In this document: in pieces, positions 25,700 through 38,800 of the stretch
How positions within the stretch are numbered: position 1 is the first letter of the stretch
Layout: every line of letters begins with the position of its first letter
Assembly (NCBI RefSeq): GCF_020882245.1
Contig: NC_083597.1
Span: 1,336,581-1,400,580, forward strand
From: Rhopalosiphum padi
Taxonomy: Eukaryota; Arthropoda; Insecta; Hemiptera; Aphididae
DNA length: 64,000 nucleotides
Direction: 5' to 3'
The notes under the pieces: model-generated
Database searches by the model: none
Told to the model about the DNA's origin: nothing
Seen by the model: only the letters and a program-made list of their open reading frames with translations
Program-made: the position numbers and the translations under genes

Positions 25700-26440
25700 C
25701 GCTAAATACATCAGTGGCCTAGTATATGGATGACAAGAAGTTAATATCAATTAATACTGATCCTCACATGTCCTCTCCTTATTTTCAAAATTATCTTAAC
25801 CTTACAGAAAACTGATTTACAAAATTTAGATTTAAATTAAAATGGATCTACGTGTACGACCTTCACTTTTAAATTAACTTCTTATTATCCTAATTTTACA
25901 CTCTATGACCTCCCAATCACCTTTTCTTCAGCAGAAATACATTTTGATATAATAATTTTAGACCAATTCTCAACTCAGGCTTAATATAATATTAAATCTA
26001 ACTATAATATCTAAGTGATATTAAAAAAAAAAATAGACAATTAAAACATGCTATAAAATTGTCTGTATAGATGACAACAAATAACACACTTCCGTCAAAA
26101 TTAAACTGCGTATAGCTTATGTTCTTTATTTACTCTCTTAAAACCAATTTTGACTTACCGATATCAATATTGTGAGGGAATGCAAAAAAACAAATACAAA
26201 TAAAATTCAATCTTTTCAAAACATCAACCTCGGGAACTAATCAATACCTTTGGACTTTAATTGCATATAAAACATAGCATTACACAATTTACACACATAT
26301 AAAAAATTAACACATATAAAGTGTTTAAAGAAGCCAAGTGAATATACAAAAGATTCCATGATAATTTATCATCTCACCCAAATCCTCTAACTCAAAACTT
26401 ATCCTCATTATCAATTCATGGTAGTAATCTACACACGCAT
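25700..26440 (+). mobile_element. Decayed LINE (jockey-like) reverse transcriptase, C-terminal part
   Basis: A broken plus-strand reading includes YMDD at 25723-25734 (the reverse transcriptase catalytic box), followed by KKLISINTDPH and YFQNYLNLTEN. Near the far end, 26342-26410, it reads IYKRFHDNLSSHPNPLTQ then NLSSLSIHG. These are the hallmark segments of jockey-type LINE ORF2 proteins abundant in aphids (from memory). Many stops and frameshifts separate them, so the copy is dead. Confidence 0.8.
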
Positions 26441-27790
26441 TAAACATAAATGAAACAATCTCTTACAATAAGTGTTAATATATATTATATAATATAAATA
26501 ATAACAAATGTTATGTTGCTTCCTTCAACCGCAGCCTTTTTCATGCTTGTGCATTCGTCAATTTGATATTATGATAATATTATATAACAATTTAAAAATG
26601 TACATACATTAATTATAATATAATATATTATATTGCTGTTTTAAATTTAAAAAAAATATATGTTTTAAAGTATATCACTCTTAATAGTTTTCATATAATA
26701 TACAATAATAGTATGTCTGATATTTTAATCGATTTACCCGTTGCACGGTAATAACGCTTTGGGACGTTGAAGTTAAAGCGATTCATTAAAATAAAAGATG
26801 TATATATCGGAACCGTTTTAAAAAAATAATTAACTTCAGCGAACATTATTGATTAAAAACATAAAGTAATAGAAAATAAATATTATTTTTATACCGTCGA
26901 GCCATCGGAGGCTAAGGTTATTTACTATTTAATGCGTTCAAATTCTAGGAAAAAAAATACTGATGTAGACATCGAAGTATGTTATTATCATATTTAATTA
27001 AGTATACGAGTTTTTCCGTTACAATACATAAATATTGAATTATGTATATAAACGCCATACGGAGTGATCTATTTAAGGCAAGACACACAATATTTCAGAA
27101 AACACTAAGGTCTTTGAAAATACTTATTCTACAACATTTTTATTCTGAAGTAGAATAATATTTGGAGTTTTTTGATTTACTAGAATCTAATTTCAAACAA
27201 ATAGATAATTTATTAGTTAAACGTATTTAAAATTTAGACGAACATAGTAATATACCAACATTTTATGGGGTACCTCACTCCATTCTGCTTATATAAACTT
27301 AATATACTAATAACTAACTCATAAACTGATCGTTAAAAATTTGATTTTTATATATTGAAGGACTCCGAAAAATATTTTGCTTATAAATGAATAAAGAATT
27401 AAATGTTGTCATAAAAAAAAAAAAAAAATTATAATGATAAAGAATAGTAAAAATGTTTTTAACGACTAAAATTTGTTTCAACAACTTTAATAGTTTTTTT
27501 AAATAATGAGTGTCTTGCGTTTGATGAATAAACCGACCGGTGATGAGTTAGGTAAGTAATGCGTTTTATGCACATATAATACCTAAGTTGTGATTTTTAC
27601 CAAATATAGTACGATGATATATGGAAATAGTTTTAAATATCGAGTCGGCTAATTTTTTAATAGGTATTTCTCGTGTAAACTAAACTCGTGACGTTAATGA
27701 TAAACTAAATATTTTGTTTTATGTGTAAAATATAATATTCTGGGAAATCGTCATCGTAAGCAACCACCCGTGTTTTTTTTTCGCAATATT

Positions 27791-27830
27791 ACAATAACAA
27801 TAACAATAATAATAATAATAATAATAATAT
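27791..27830. repeat. (AAT/AAC)n microsatellite
   Basis: ACAATAACAATAACAAT then repeated AAT units, just upstream of the 27.9-kb GC-rich island. Confidence 0.9.
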
Positions 27831-27859
27831 TATAATATGATATATAATACATAATTCGT

Positions 27860-28100
27860 TTTAGTCGAGCATGTTGCGTTCCAAACTTTTCGTGCCGCGT
27901 ATTACCCCGCAGTCAGCTGCGACAATATTCCAAAAGTACAAAGCTCCCTCGCGGGGTAGCGGCGGCGGCGGGCTTTATATTCGGTATAGCACGCAGCTGC
28001 CGCACAGCTCCGGTCACACGCGCGCTGCGGCACGTTACAAATTTTCCGTCCGACATGTGTGTTTTATATGCCGCGCACACGCCGCTTATGTCAAATGAGC
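27860..28100. promoter_or_regulatory. Isolated GC-rich island in the intergenic region
   Basis: CGGGGTAGCGGCGGCGGCGG, AGCACGCAGCTGCCGCAC and CGCGCGCTGCGGC within 240 bases of otherwise AT-rich DNA. A 75-codon frame starts at 27871, but the peptide is low in recognisable features. Could be a distal nvy enhancer, a promoter for an unseen transcript, or neither. Confidence 0.3.
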
Positions 28101-31100
28101 AACGAATACATATATATATTTAAGTGTGTGTACACGCGCATATGAACTTAACGATCTTAACCCGTTTTTAGTTGTTCCCTTAAATATAACATTATAATAT
28201 CGCGTATGACGCATGCACCGTATATACACAACTGATATGTCCCTCTTTATACATTATGCAGGCAGAAAGGAAAAAAAAGCGCACTCAAAATCGATAATTT
28301 TTTATTTTGAATTTATTTCCGTTTTACGCATTCTGATAAAATATATATAATGACGTATTATATAATATTACAAATTGTGTATTATATATTTTTGCGCACA
28401 ATAAAATGGCTTTGAATTCTTTAATACCTATGCGAACTTTGACTAAATTAAAAAATAATGGACCCAATACCCCAAATGCGGCCAAAAATATTCAGTTCTG
28501 TTTCGTATAGAAAAACAATCCATGAAAAATGAATTTATTTGTTTAATTACCAATGAAAACATCGACTAATTAAATACTTAATATTGTCTGTTCTGACAAA
28601 AATGAACTTTTTGTTTTCCGCAAGTTATAAATTATAGAATTTTATAATCGGGAACCCTTACATAAGATTTAATAATATTATATTTTTTAGTAACTATAAT
28701 CTGTGTACACTAGTACACTATACAGTATTGCAGTTAAATAATAATTATTCTTCACCTACTATTATTTGAATCATTTCGTACACTTAATATATACAGACAT
28801 ACAGTATACATCATATGTATTTATTTATCTTTTTTATCTATTCAGTAATCATTTATATTATTCTACTATTTATTGAATCACATAGCCGTCCGAACACCTT
28901 GAAGTCTCAGCAACATATTAAAAAAAAATTAACCTAAACACCGTATGCGAAGAACGAATACAGATGTTATAATATATCCATGCGAATGGTACACGTTTTT
29001 TTTTCGAATCCAAATCGTAAAATATTTAATGTGGTAGGTATATTTTATATAGTTATTTAAAAAATGTAGATAATTATAAGTACGATAGTAATCGAATGTA
29101 ATGATTCCTTTATTTAAATGTAAACAGTCTGTAATGTATAATACTAATATTTTAATATGAGTATAATATTCTCGTAGTTATCTTAAACCGTTATTATTAA
29201 TTATTATAATTTATAATGTATTATGCGGGCGGTAATCATGGCTACTATACATTTAGTGATTTTAAAGTTGTTGACACCCTGATACTCAGGTTATTTTATT
29301 GTTTTATACATATATTACAATATTCTCAATATTTTGGTGTGCTATACGGTATGGGTAAAACACTAAAACACCTATAATGTAATAATTAAAAAATAATATG
29401 TATGTTGGAACTACTGGAACTTCCGACTTCTTTAATTTCAAATGTGGAGAAATATATTATTTTCACAAATTTTTAAAAAATGTGTGTTATCTATTTTTTA
29501 AATATTAAATATATTACCTGATTTTTCCTGACATAATAATATATTTTTAAATTAAATAATGAAACACTCAATTTGAAAATAATAATATTATCATATAGTT
29601 GGATACAGTTCTCTGTATAAAAGATTATTTCTGTGTATGTGTAAAATTTATTTAGACAAAGTTCTATAAATTATTTAAAGCTGGAAAACAACCCTCTATT
29701 TTTAGTACAACACATGTATAGTTTCATTTTCACTAGTTTGGTAGTATTTAATATGTCCTGTTATTATTATAATCCTTTGTAAATGTTAAATTTATTATAG
29801 TTAATTATTATTAACAAACAACTGAAAAGTTTATTTGATATTTTGGCAATGTTATAATATATATTATATTGACTATAATAAATATGTGAGTGAAACGATT
29901 TTAAAACATTTCTAAAATAGATGATATTCACAATAACGAGTTGACTAATTTTAAAAATTGAGATTTTCGTCTTTATTAAAATTATTTCTAACATATATGT
30001 TCATTTGTATTAAATAATTTGCTTGTATATAATATAATAGGCACGAGATGAGCGACTTGGCCGAGTAATTTATTTATTTATTTATTTACTGTTGAATTTA
30101 ATTAATTATTATTTAATTTTTAATATATACTATATTTAAAAATATTTACAAATTTATTGCTTTAAGTTATTTAAAAATTTACCATCTGGCACATAAACGT
30201 ATGAATGGTGAGATTTTCTTCGACTATTTACCACGGTTGCTGACATTTCGCTGTTATCGTAGTTCTTTAAAATTACAATACGCTTCTAAAAACGTAAAAT
30301 TAAAAAAAATATATATAAATTATCAAAATATAATAAAGCGTATTTCGAAAAAATATAAAAACTTTTTATTGTAAAATCAATATTGTTCACGTTCAACGTA
30401 TTTTCTCTGAATATAAAATGCGTATATTATACGTAAGACTCTATACCTACATTAAAAATGTCGATACTGTACAACAATCGCTACATTTCATAAATTGATT
30501 TTGACTCATCACCCACACGCATCTGTATCTATTTACTGTATTAGGTAATCACGCATACAAATGTGGTAAGTGGTGACATAATACTTATTAGTTATTATAG
30601 CAAACCTTAATATATATAAAACATAATTGTATACAATCGTAATAAATAATAACCAAAAGACTATACAAACAACTATTTATTATATGTTTATAATATGTGT
30701 CGTGGACAGTAGCCACTTAGTAAAATCGACCTTTTCTCGAATAGTTAGTCATTTTATGAAATGGATACCGTTTATTTAACTTTAAAAAAATTCATCAAGT
30801 GGAAACTTTTTCATTAAATGAACGTGTGCTTAAATTTGACATTGTGTAATTTTTTTTAATTATCTGGCTATACAAATACCATGATACAATTTATTATCTT
30901 ATATTTTTTTAATTAATATACTTCTTATATTTATTCTATTATTTTATTTATTAATATTATTGATATTATTTTGTCTTACAATATAATATTTAAATATCCT
31001 AACCTTCTCCATATTATACAGCACGTCTGTCTAGAAAATGTTTATCATTGTTTATTACATTATATATTGTATATTGCAATATCTAATAATATATATTATA

Positions 31101-32769
31101 TAAGTGTAAAATAAAAAATAATGGTGTATGATAGTTGAATTTATAATAAAATAATAAAAATTAATTTGTAATATATTACAAATATATGTAGTATTATATT
31201 GTAGTATTTAACAAATTTAAAGATTATTTTATGAAAATATTGGCATTGGAATTAATATAATAATGATAAATTTACTAGCTTTTGTATGAAAATTAACATA
31301 ACAGGATTTTCAAAGTTGTTTTTATAAGACAAAAAAATGAAAATAAAGTGAACACGAAGTGGATGGTCGTGAGATTCATGATATCAAATTTAGAGAAAAG
31401 TTGTCTACTTGAAGATTTTTCTCCATGTATCAGAATCTGTAGAAAAATAGCTTCCAATGTTCAATTTAACTATAGAGATCACAACATATAATTTTCGTAT
31501 GTATGGATATTTTAACTAGGAAAAAACTTAAATTCATTTTGGATTATCCCCATAATCAAAAATTAACGAAAATGAGTAGTATGGTTAAAAGTGCATCTAT
31601 AGGTAAGTACCTATTATGTATGTGCGTTGTAACATACAATAGTTACATAGACCCAATTTATTGATTTTAGTGCTCAATTTGTTTTATTTATTATTAATTT
31701 ATACCTATAATGTTTATTTTTTTATTTTAATATCTATGTCACACACGTCGAAATGCCTTCATTGGAAGATCTCTTCATTCTTGTATATATGTTTAATTTC
31801 GTGTCCATTGGTACTATTGTTTTAAAATTTAATCATAAATATATATATAGGTAATTACTAATTAGGCGATAATATAAAATAGATGTAGACGATAGTACGA
31901 GTAATGAGTACTTTATATACTATATAAGAAAGCGGCGTTTATGTTTTTAAAAAAATGCTAAATATTCCATGGAATACAGCAAATGTCACAATGTAACAAC
32001 AAGTAATAACTAAAAATTAACAAAAACTTGTAATTATATTATCACATTTTTGTTTATTTTTTATACTCGTTCTATTATATCTAATTAGTAATTACTTATA
32101 TGTATTAATTATGATTTAAGTTTTAAAACAATAGTATCGATTGACATGGAATTAAACATATTTTATATACCTACCCTACAATCTACATGTTTTACATATT
32201 AATAAATAATACATAGTTTTTTTTGTATATAAAATAGCAATAAATAATTAATAGAAAATATAGTTACATTTTTAAAATAATACAAAATGTTTCATTTTTA
32301 TTATTTGCTTGACTTGAAATAGGCATTTAGTTAAATGCCTGATTATATGCCTACGACATTTTATAAAGTCACTAATATCTTACAACACTTATTGTAAAAA
32401 TATATTTACAGATTGTGTAATAAAAAAATCAATATTAAAAAGAATAAATATATATATATATAACGTAAAGATGGCATAGGCTTAAATCAGAAGTTAATTA
32501 ATTATATTAAATATAATATTTAGATTATTTTAGATATTTAAAATTTAATTTGATAGGTAATACCCTAATATGTAATATGTCCATATTTAACTATTGACCA
32601 TATTCAGTAAGGATTATCAATACTTTACAAGTCACTAACTATCGGTCACACATACATATATATTATTAAACTTGTTTTTAAGTATTATTTTACTATAAAT
32701 TAATTTTTTACAATATGGGTAATTGAACGTTTGTATTATAAGCCATGATTTTTGTTGTAATATGTTGTA

Positions 32770-32870
32770 TATTAGTATATGAAATTTCCACCATGTGATG
32801 GAAGCCGAAGGACCTAGGGCCTTTTAGGAGGCCAGGCCTTTCCCTAAATCCGGCTCTTTGTATTTTTATT
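32770..32870. mobile_element. Remnant end of a CCGGATTTAG-type DNA element
   Basis: A GC-rich patch with GGACCTAGGGCC, AGGAGGCCAGGCC and then CCCTAAATCCGGCTC. From memory the last part resembles the right end of common animal non-autonomous elements that begin GCCGGATTTAG. I could not find the opposite end, so this is a fragment. Confidence 0.35.
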
Positions 32871-32912
32871 TTGTACTGAGCGGTTATAATAACATTATTT
32901 TAATTAGGTATT

Positions 32913-32938
32913 TATATATATATATATATATATATATG
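32913..32938. repeat. (TA)n microsatellite
   Basis: Twelve or so TA units. Confidence 0.9.
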
Positions 32939-33062
32939 TTAGCGGTAATGTATATAATACGTTATTTTTTAGACAACTATTTATTCTATAAAATTTCTAA
33001 ATATGCTCGTTAATATATAAATTACACGGTTTTACTAGATTATATATAGAAAATTAGTTGGG

Positions 33063-33612
33063 TTTTCGCTAATGTATGAAATTTATAGACATCGTTAGGT
33101 AGATAACCGGGACTGGAGTAGTGAAGTAGATAACATCGATAATGTCCTGAAAGGCATCCGAATCCGAATCCCAATCCCAATCATTATAGATAATAGTCAA
33201 GGGATTTTCAAATGCACATGTCAACAAAAGTGCACTAAAAACGGTGCATATGTTTAAATAAAAGGTACTTTGTAACTAAATGCCATCCAAAAAGTTCGTG
33301 CACTAATTAATAAATTGTAATTTGTAAAAATAATAATAATTTAATAATTGTGATAATAATAACTTAATAATTCTAATAAATGTATGCTGTACAAATCAGA
33401 ATTGACTTTTTCAAAATGAATATTTATATCTTACAAATAGATTCAAAAATAGTTTTAAATACATTAACTTAACCGATATTATTAGTTTATAAAATATCTA
33501 ATTAGTTGTTAGTATATAGAATAACTAGTTGAAGTATTTATCTATGAATTCATTCAATACATTAATTGAAAGTATCCGTAATTTACAGAATTTCATACAT
33601 TAACGCTAACAC
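33063..33612. mobile_element. Possible inverted-repeat element (MITE candidate)
   Basis: GTTTTCGCTAATGTATGAAA at 33063 is mirrored by ATTTCATACATTAACGCTAAC ending near 33610. The ~550-base spacing and AT-rich interior fit a MITE. No target duplication is seen, and the right end runs into an (AC)n repeat. Confidence 0.4.
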
Positions 33613-33631
33613 ACACACACACACACACACA
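33609..33631. repeat. (AC)n microsatellite
   Basis: Eleven AC units at the right end of the inverted-repeat element candidate. Confidence 0.9.
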
Positions 33632-34659
33632 TAAATACATATAAGGACATATTATAGTTTTATATATTTATTATTTCAGAATATTATAAGTGAACAAGTT
33701 GGTTTTATTTTGGAAAAATGCAGTAAGTGTTAAAGTATCCATGTATTTACAAAAAAAGAAATTCCATTGAAGTAATGGATAAAATGATCACTACTCAGTC
33801 CGCCACTCAGTGAGTATGTAAAGACTGATCTATTTCTAAAATAACTAGGTAAGATGGAGATTATGCACTTTTATCAAGTGCACATTTATACTTTGACTCC
33901 TTTTATATTCGTTTCATCGTATAGGGTAGGTATATATACGTATAATACGAGTAGTTATTTAAATAATAAAACAATCCGTTTTATTATATTATACGTATAT
34001 ATTGATATTAATATCAAAAAGTAAAACGCAATTAATTAAAAACTATTTTTTTTTTTTAAATTGAATTCTGCGTTGTATATCAGCTGTCCCCCAAACGCAA
34101 AGCTTGTGATGTCACTATTTGCGCTATTGCTCGTTCAAAGCTATAGGTTTTATCGGTACCTACCCGAAACGTCGTCAGGTCAAATATTATCGTCATCATA
34201 AAATTAAACTGGGCACTATGCAGCATTTATAATAATAATAATATTATAACGCGCATACTGTACGTACTAATAATAATAATTATTATTATACACGGACGAC
34301 GACGTGACGACATTCGTCGGCCGGCGGGTAGAGCGGGCTTGATCGTGCATGTGACGTCTGTGATAAGCGCTTTTCCCAGCGACCCGCGCTTTATACTTCT
34401 CATGGTATATACGTCGTACACAATATGCGTATATCAGTGGCTCGGCAGGCTGCAGTGGTTGGGTTGTGTACACACACATACACTCGTATACCACGGTAGC
34501 GGTAGTGGTGGTAGTTTTGATAAAATCCCGCGGTTTTAATTAACAATGTCAATGGCAGAGGTATATACTGATATTATATACTATATATAGCGAGGTACAT
34601 ATAAATATATATATATATATATACACTACGTGTCTACGTCTGGACCGGCTGCCGTTTTT

Positions 34660-34716
34660 GAGAGAGTGAGAGAGGGTGAGAGTGAACGAGTGTGAGTGGG
34701 CGAGAGAGATGGGGTG
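34660..34716 (+). promoter_or_regulatory. GAGA-motif cluster upstream of nvy
   Basis: A run of GAGAGTGAGAGAGGGTGAGA-type sequence ending in GCGAGAGAGATGGGG. Repeated GAGAG is the binding motif of GAGA-factor-type proteins at insect promoters and Polycomb/Trithorax elements. It lies at the upstream edge of the CpG-rich core. It could also be just a purine-rich simple repeat. Confidence 0.4.
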
Positions 34717-35098
34717 ACTGGGCGGGTGGAAAGGCTGAGAGATGAAAATTATTTCGCCGCTGTTAATATAAAATAATATACGCGTGGTGTATTATACACG
34801 TCCCGTCCGCGTCGGCGCGCGTCGCACGGCAAAACTTATCGTCCGTATATATGCGGTGCGCGCGACAGCGTCCCGCGGGTCGCCGCCGCCGCCGTGGACG
34901 GACAGCAGCCGCGGCGGCATTACGCGCCCTGACACCGTGTACGCCGGTAGTCACGAGCACTTTCACCGCCACCGACGCTGTCACCGCGATCTCGGACCAC
35001 GACAACGATACACATCGCCACATAAGTCTCGTTCACCCCCCGACCCCGACACTCGTAAGTCTTCTAAACCATATTACAATATTATAATTATATATCGA

Positions 35099-35123
35099 TA
35101 TTATTATTATTATTATTATTATC
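35099..35123. repeat. (TAT)n microsatellite
   Basis: Eight TAT units after the possible 5' UTR donor at 35055. Confidence 0.9.
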
Positions 35124-35735
35124 GTAGTAATTTTACACGTGGCTATATTATGTATAGATCTGGAGTGGGCATTACACCTATAGAGTTATCGAGTTCGACC
35201 GTGATGTATATATTATAGATCCCGTCACACAAATCTGTTGGTTAGTTTGTAGGTACCTGGGTGGGTAGGTGAACTGGGTCTGAGGGTGGATGCGTGTGCT
35301 TCGCTGTATACAACGCCGCAAAATAATTTTAACGCGCAAGGCGTTTGAACAGGTGTCTGCGCGTTGTTATTGTAACAAGTGTCGGACGACGGTCGTGCGG
35401 TGGCAGAGTGATGTTAGCGGAAGGAGGGGAGAGCGGAAGGAACGAACGCAGCACGTGCTGCTGCTGCCTCGCGGTATACAAACGCGCCAATTGATCAAAC
35501 TCGCAGCCGCGTACCTGTGTCATAGGGACTGTAAGCTCAACTGAGTCAGCGAGGTCTTTTTGTGCACGCCAAAAATATAAGAACAGTCGCCATCATAGTT
35601 TCTGCTTCTGTCGCCAACTGCAGTTGAGGTCTGTCCGTCGACCGTAGTTGTCATAAAATCTCATATTTTTTGTCCCAGGACATACGCGTAGGATATTTTT
35701 ATATCATATTATCGTGATATCGCATAGGTAATTAT

Positions 35736-35831
35736 ATGTATCAAAACTATCGGGACACCATGAGGGCCAGTGGTTTTCAAAGGTTCGATTTGTTCGCGAT
35801 GGACAATAATTGCAGCAACGCGCGCCGGCAG
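35736..35831 (+). CDS. nvy: Candidate nvy first coding exon
   Basis: Thirty-two codons from ATG 35736 to a good donor GGCAG|GTGAGA at 35831/35832, ending in phase 0, which matches the next exon. An in-frame TGA lies at 35715, so translation starts here or, more likely, at the second ATG at 35760, which has the better context CACCATGA (protein MRASGFQRFDLFAMDNN...). It sits at the downstream edge of a CpG-rich island. The peptide is not recognised as conserved, so the exon rests on the splice site, phase and position; a transcript would settle it. Confidence 0.55.
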
Positions 35832-38800
35832 GTGAGATCTATTTTACGTATTTTATTTTTATTTTTTATTGTTCATTTCTATCTCTCCTGTAGTCGGCTT
35901 TTCGAAGTCTCCGCTCGACCACCGTACGTTTATACTAGATGAACTAATTTCAATGAGAACAATTTTGAAAATTACATGTACAAGTTACATTTCCTTAACT
36001 TTGTTTCTTAATAAAAGGTTGGGAGATAAAATTTCCACTAAGACAATTATTTATTTTTATTAAAAAAAAAAAATGCATTGTTATTTACAAAATTTACAAC
36101 ATATTATAAAATTTAAAATAAATCTTTAACTGTTCAAATAATTCATAAAATATTATTGGTGTTTAAATACATTATTTAGTTATCTGATTTCACGATACTA
36201 TGTTATTAGTGATTAATATAATTATCATACGGGGTATGCAGTCTTCTGAGTCATACACCCTCAACATTTTAAAAAATAAAAAAATACTTTTATTATTCTA
36301 TGAACGTTTTGCGTAAAGCATAAATATTTGTAAAAATTGTAGTTTTTATAAAAGTTGCAGCTAAAGTATAATATATAATGTTATATCCTTCAGGATACCA
36401 AACTTATGATAAATTCTAGTGATAAGCTTTTCCTGTATAATGAATTATCACCCCTAAGTAAAATCCAAGACACGTCATTGGCTATTATTTTTATGATAGA
36501 TTGCCTGCATTTAATAAGTACTTTGATATTCACAATATCGAGAGCCCTAACGAAAACCACTGTCTGCATTGGTTTATCCGACACTGTGAATGTTTGTATA
36601 GTTTTCATCTTCTATAGTGGAGCTGATACAGTGGAACCGAGTATACAAATAACCCATTTACCAAATTCGATAATTTTGTCATGAAATCGATATTATTTTT
36701 CTATCTATTATGTTTAAAGTTTTATTTTTCGAAAGCACTGCAGCGCGCTATTGCTGCAAGTATAATCGTGACGACGAAGTTTTCTTTGCGCATAATATTA
36801 TTGTTTATACATGTCAAGAGAATAATATTTGTTTTTTGGATTCTATTCAGATTATTATACACTTTGATTCACTTATATTATTATCACCAACTTTACTACA
36901 GTCATTATCCATAGTTTATATCGTTTATACTCTTTAGTGATTAATCATTTAAAGGGTTTATAATTAAAAGAATTATAGGTAATATTTGCCTGTCGACTGT
37001 CCATTTAATATAATATAATGTTTGTTAATTTATGTTTTTTTTTTTGGTAAAAATAATGACGTTAATCGTACCTATGTATAGACCACAATATCAACAGCAG
37101 AAATTACATTTTAGTCAGATCTTGATCTTTTTTGGCTCTATAGCTGTATAAGCTCATATTAATTTATCATTTACACAACTCATCGCTTTGAAATGTACTT
37201 ATGTATTAATATTAGGTCTGCTACTAATTCATATTTTTTTATTACTGGTACCTAATACGGTGTTTTTGATAATTATATCGAAATATGGTAATTTTGATAA
37301 ATCTACCACTTGATAATACCATTGTTGAATAAATATTTTTAACTGATTACATTAAAATATATAAAGATTATATAAATTATAATTTAAAACTTAAAAATAT
37401 AACTTCATTATGGATCTCATATTGGTTGCTAAAATATAATAATAAATAAAAACTTATTTTTTTAATAATGAAAATAAAAATAAAGCTAACAAAATTCATT
37501 TATACTAACGATGTATAATTAATTTCACTAATTAGTTTTTTTTATTTATTTGACGTTTTAATAATTATTTTTTTTTTATTTATTGAAATTTATCAATTTT
37601 AAATTATAAAATATGAAAATAATAATAATAATTAATCATAGTTTTTTGATAAAATACTGTCTAGAACAGTATTTCTCAATCTAAATCCTAATAAAAAAAT
37701 AATCAAATTTCAAATAAATAAATTTTATTCTTTGGTCTAATGGGGAATATAAATACTGTTGTTTCTGTTATGAATTAGGTACCGTTGGTACAGTATTTTT
37801 AGTATAATAACTACAGAAATTAATGAACCATGACATCAGTGGTAAATTAAAGGCTATCTAAGGGTAAGGCTAAGAAAATTTAGAATCTTTAACCAATACT
37901 CTTGAAATAGATTCAACTCCGAGAAAAATAAAGAATATTGGAGAATTATTTTTTTTTTTATAATTTTTTTTGTCCAATTTAATTATTATTATTATAAGTA
38001 CTTTTAAAAAAATTACTGATATAATAAATATTTCTTAATAGTTAATAATATTCGTTTACAGATATTAAATTGCAATAGTAAATATAGGTGGTAATTTTTT
38101 TTTATCTCATCTAAAATATCTTAAAAACTTGATAAAGTAAAAATTAAGTGTTTTGAAACTAATTAAATGATCCAAATATCTTACGTCCAATTTATATGTT
38201 GTATTTAACGCAAATTTTAGGAGCAGGGTTCCATTTATTATTTTTTGAAAGTGTCCAAATATTTATATTAGTTTATTATGCTACTACATGGTAATTATTG
38301 TTATTCTCAAATACCGATTACTGGTATATTAAAAATAATATCATTCCTAACCAATAGACATTTGCGATCTACCTCAGTCACTCACTCGAATTTTTGTACT
38401 TCAAAATGTTTTTTTTTTTTTTTTACCACGAAATTTACTATTGACAATACGAGTATTACATGTTAAATTATATAATTAAATCACAAACAAATAAATAATA
38501 TTATTCACCATAAGTCATTAATATTATTCATAAAGGCTTAGAACTTATTTTCTTTCAACGGTGTATTTAAATTATAATATATACCACTTTACATTATATT
38601 ATGATATGTATGTTTGTGGCAGCACGATGCGGGTGGTGTAGCGTTGGGAAAGTTCTAGCGCGCTCGTCCGACGTGTTCGTAAATGTATAACTGGTGAATT
38701 AATAAAGATGATTTAATATTTGTATTAGGTGTTTTTGTTTGTTTGTACAACATGGTTTTATATTTGAATAACATCAAAATATTATTTCTCGATTAATCAT

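Larger units (their letters stand above)
17200..34280. other. Intergenic region between divergent MECR and nvy
   Basis: About 17 kb, mostly AT-rich. Named contents are the hAT elements and element ends at 18.0-19.85 kb, a palindrome at 18.4 kb, 'gtgattcacc' element ends at 22.1 and 24.8 kb, LINE debris at 25.7-26.4 kb, a GC-rich island at 27.9 kb, a DNA element end at 32.8 kb and an inverted-repeat candidate at 33.1-33.6 kb. No gene is supported. Confidence 0.65.
34290..35700 (+). promoter_or_regulatory. CpG-rich island, inferred nvy promoter and 5' UTR
   Basis: The longest GC/CpG-rich stretch in the window, densest at 34790-35050 and 35290-35480. A plausible 5' UTR donor CACTC|GTAAGT lies at 35055/35056, and a good acceptor TTTTTTGTCCCAG| at 35678 would place a coding exon starting at ATG 35736 or 35760. 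Overlapping open frames on both strands here are by-products of GC-rich, stop-poor sequence. Position just upstream of the candidate first exon supports a promoter role; the transcription start is not visible. Confidence 0.55.

Noticed and set aside
27871..28098. 75-codon frame starting MLRSKLFVPRI in a GC-rich island
   Set aside because: No domain, no splice partner, and the length is expected for GC-rich sequence. Kept only as a GC-rich island.
34784..35218. 144-codon open frame in the nvy promoter island
   Set aside because: Composition-driven: overlapping frames are open on both strands, and it continues through a (TAT)n repeat giving poly-Tyr. No conserved protein features.
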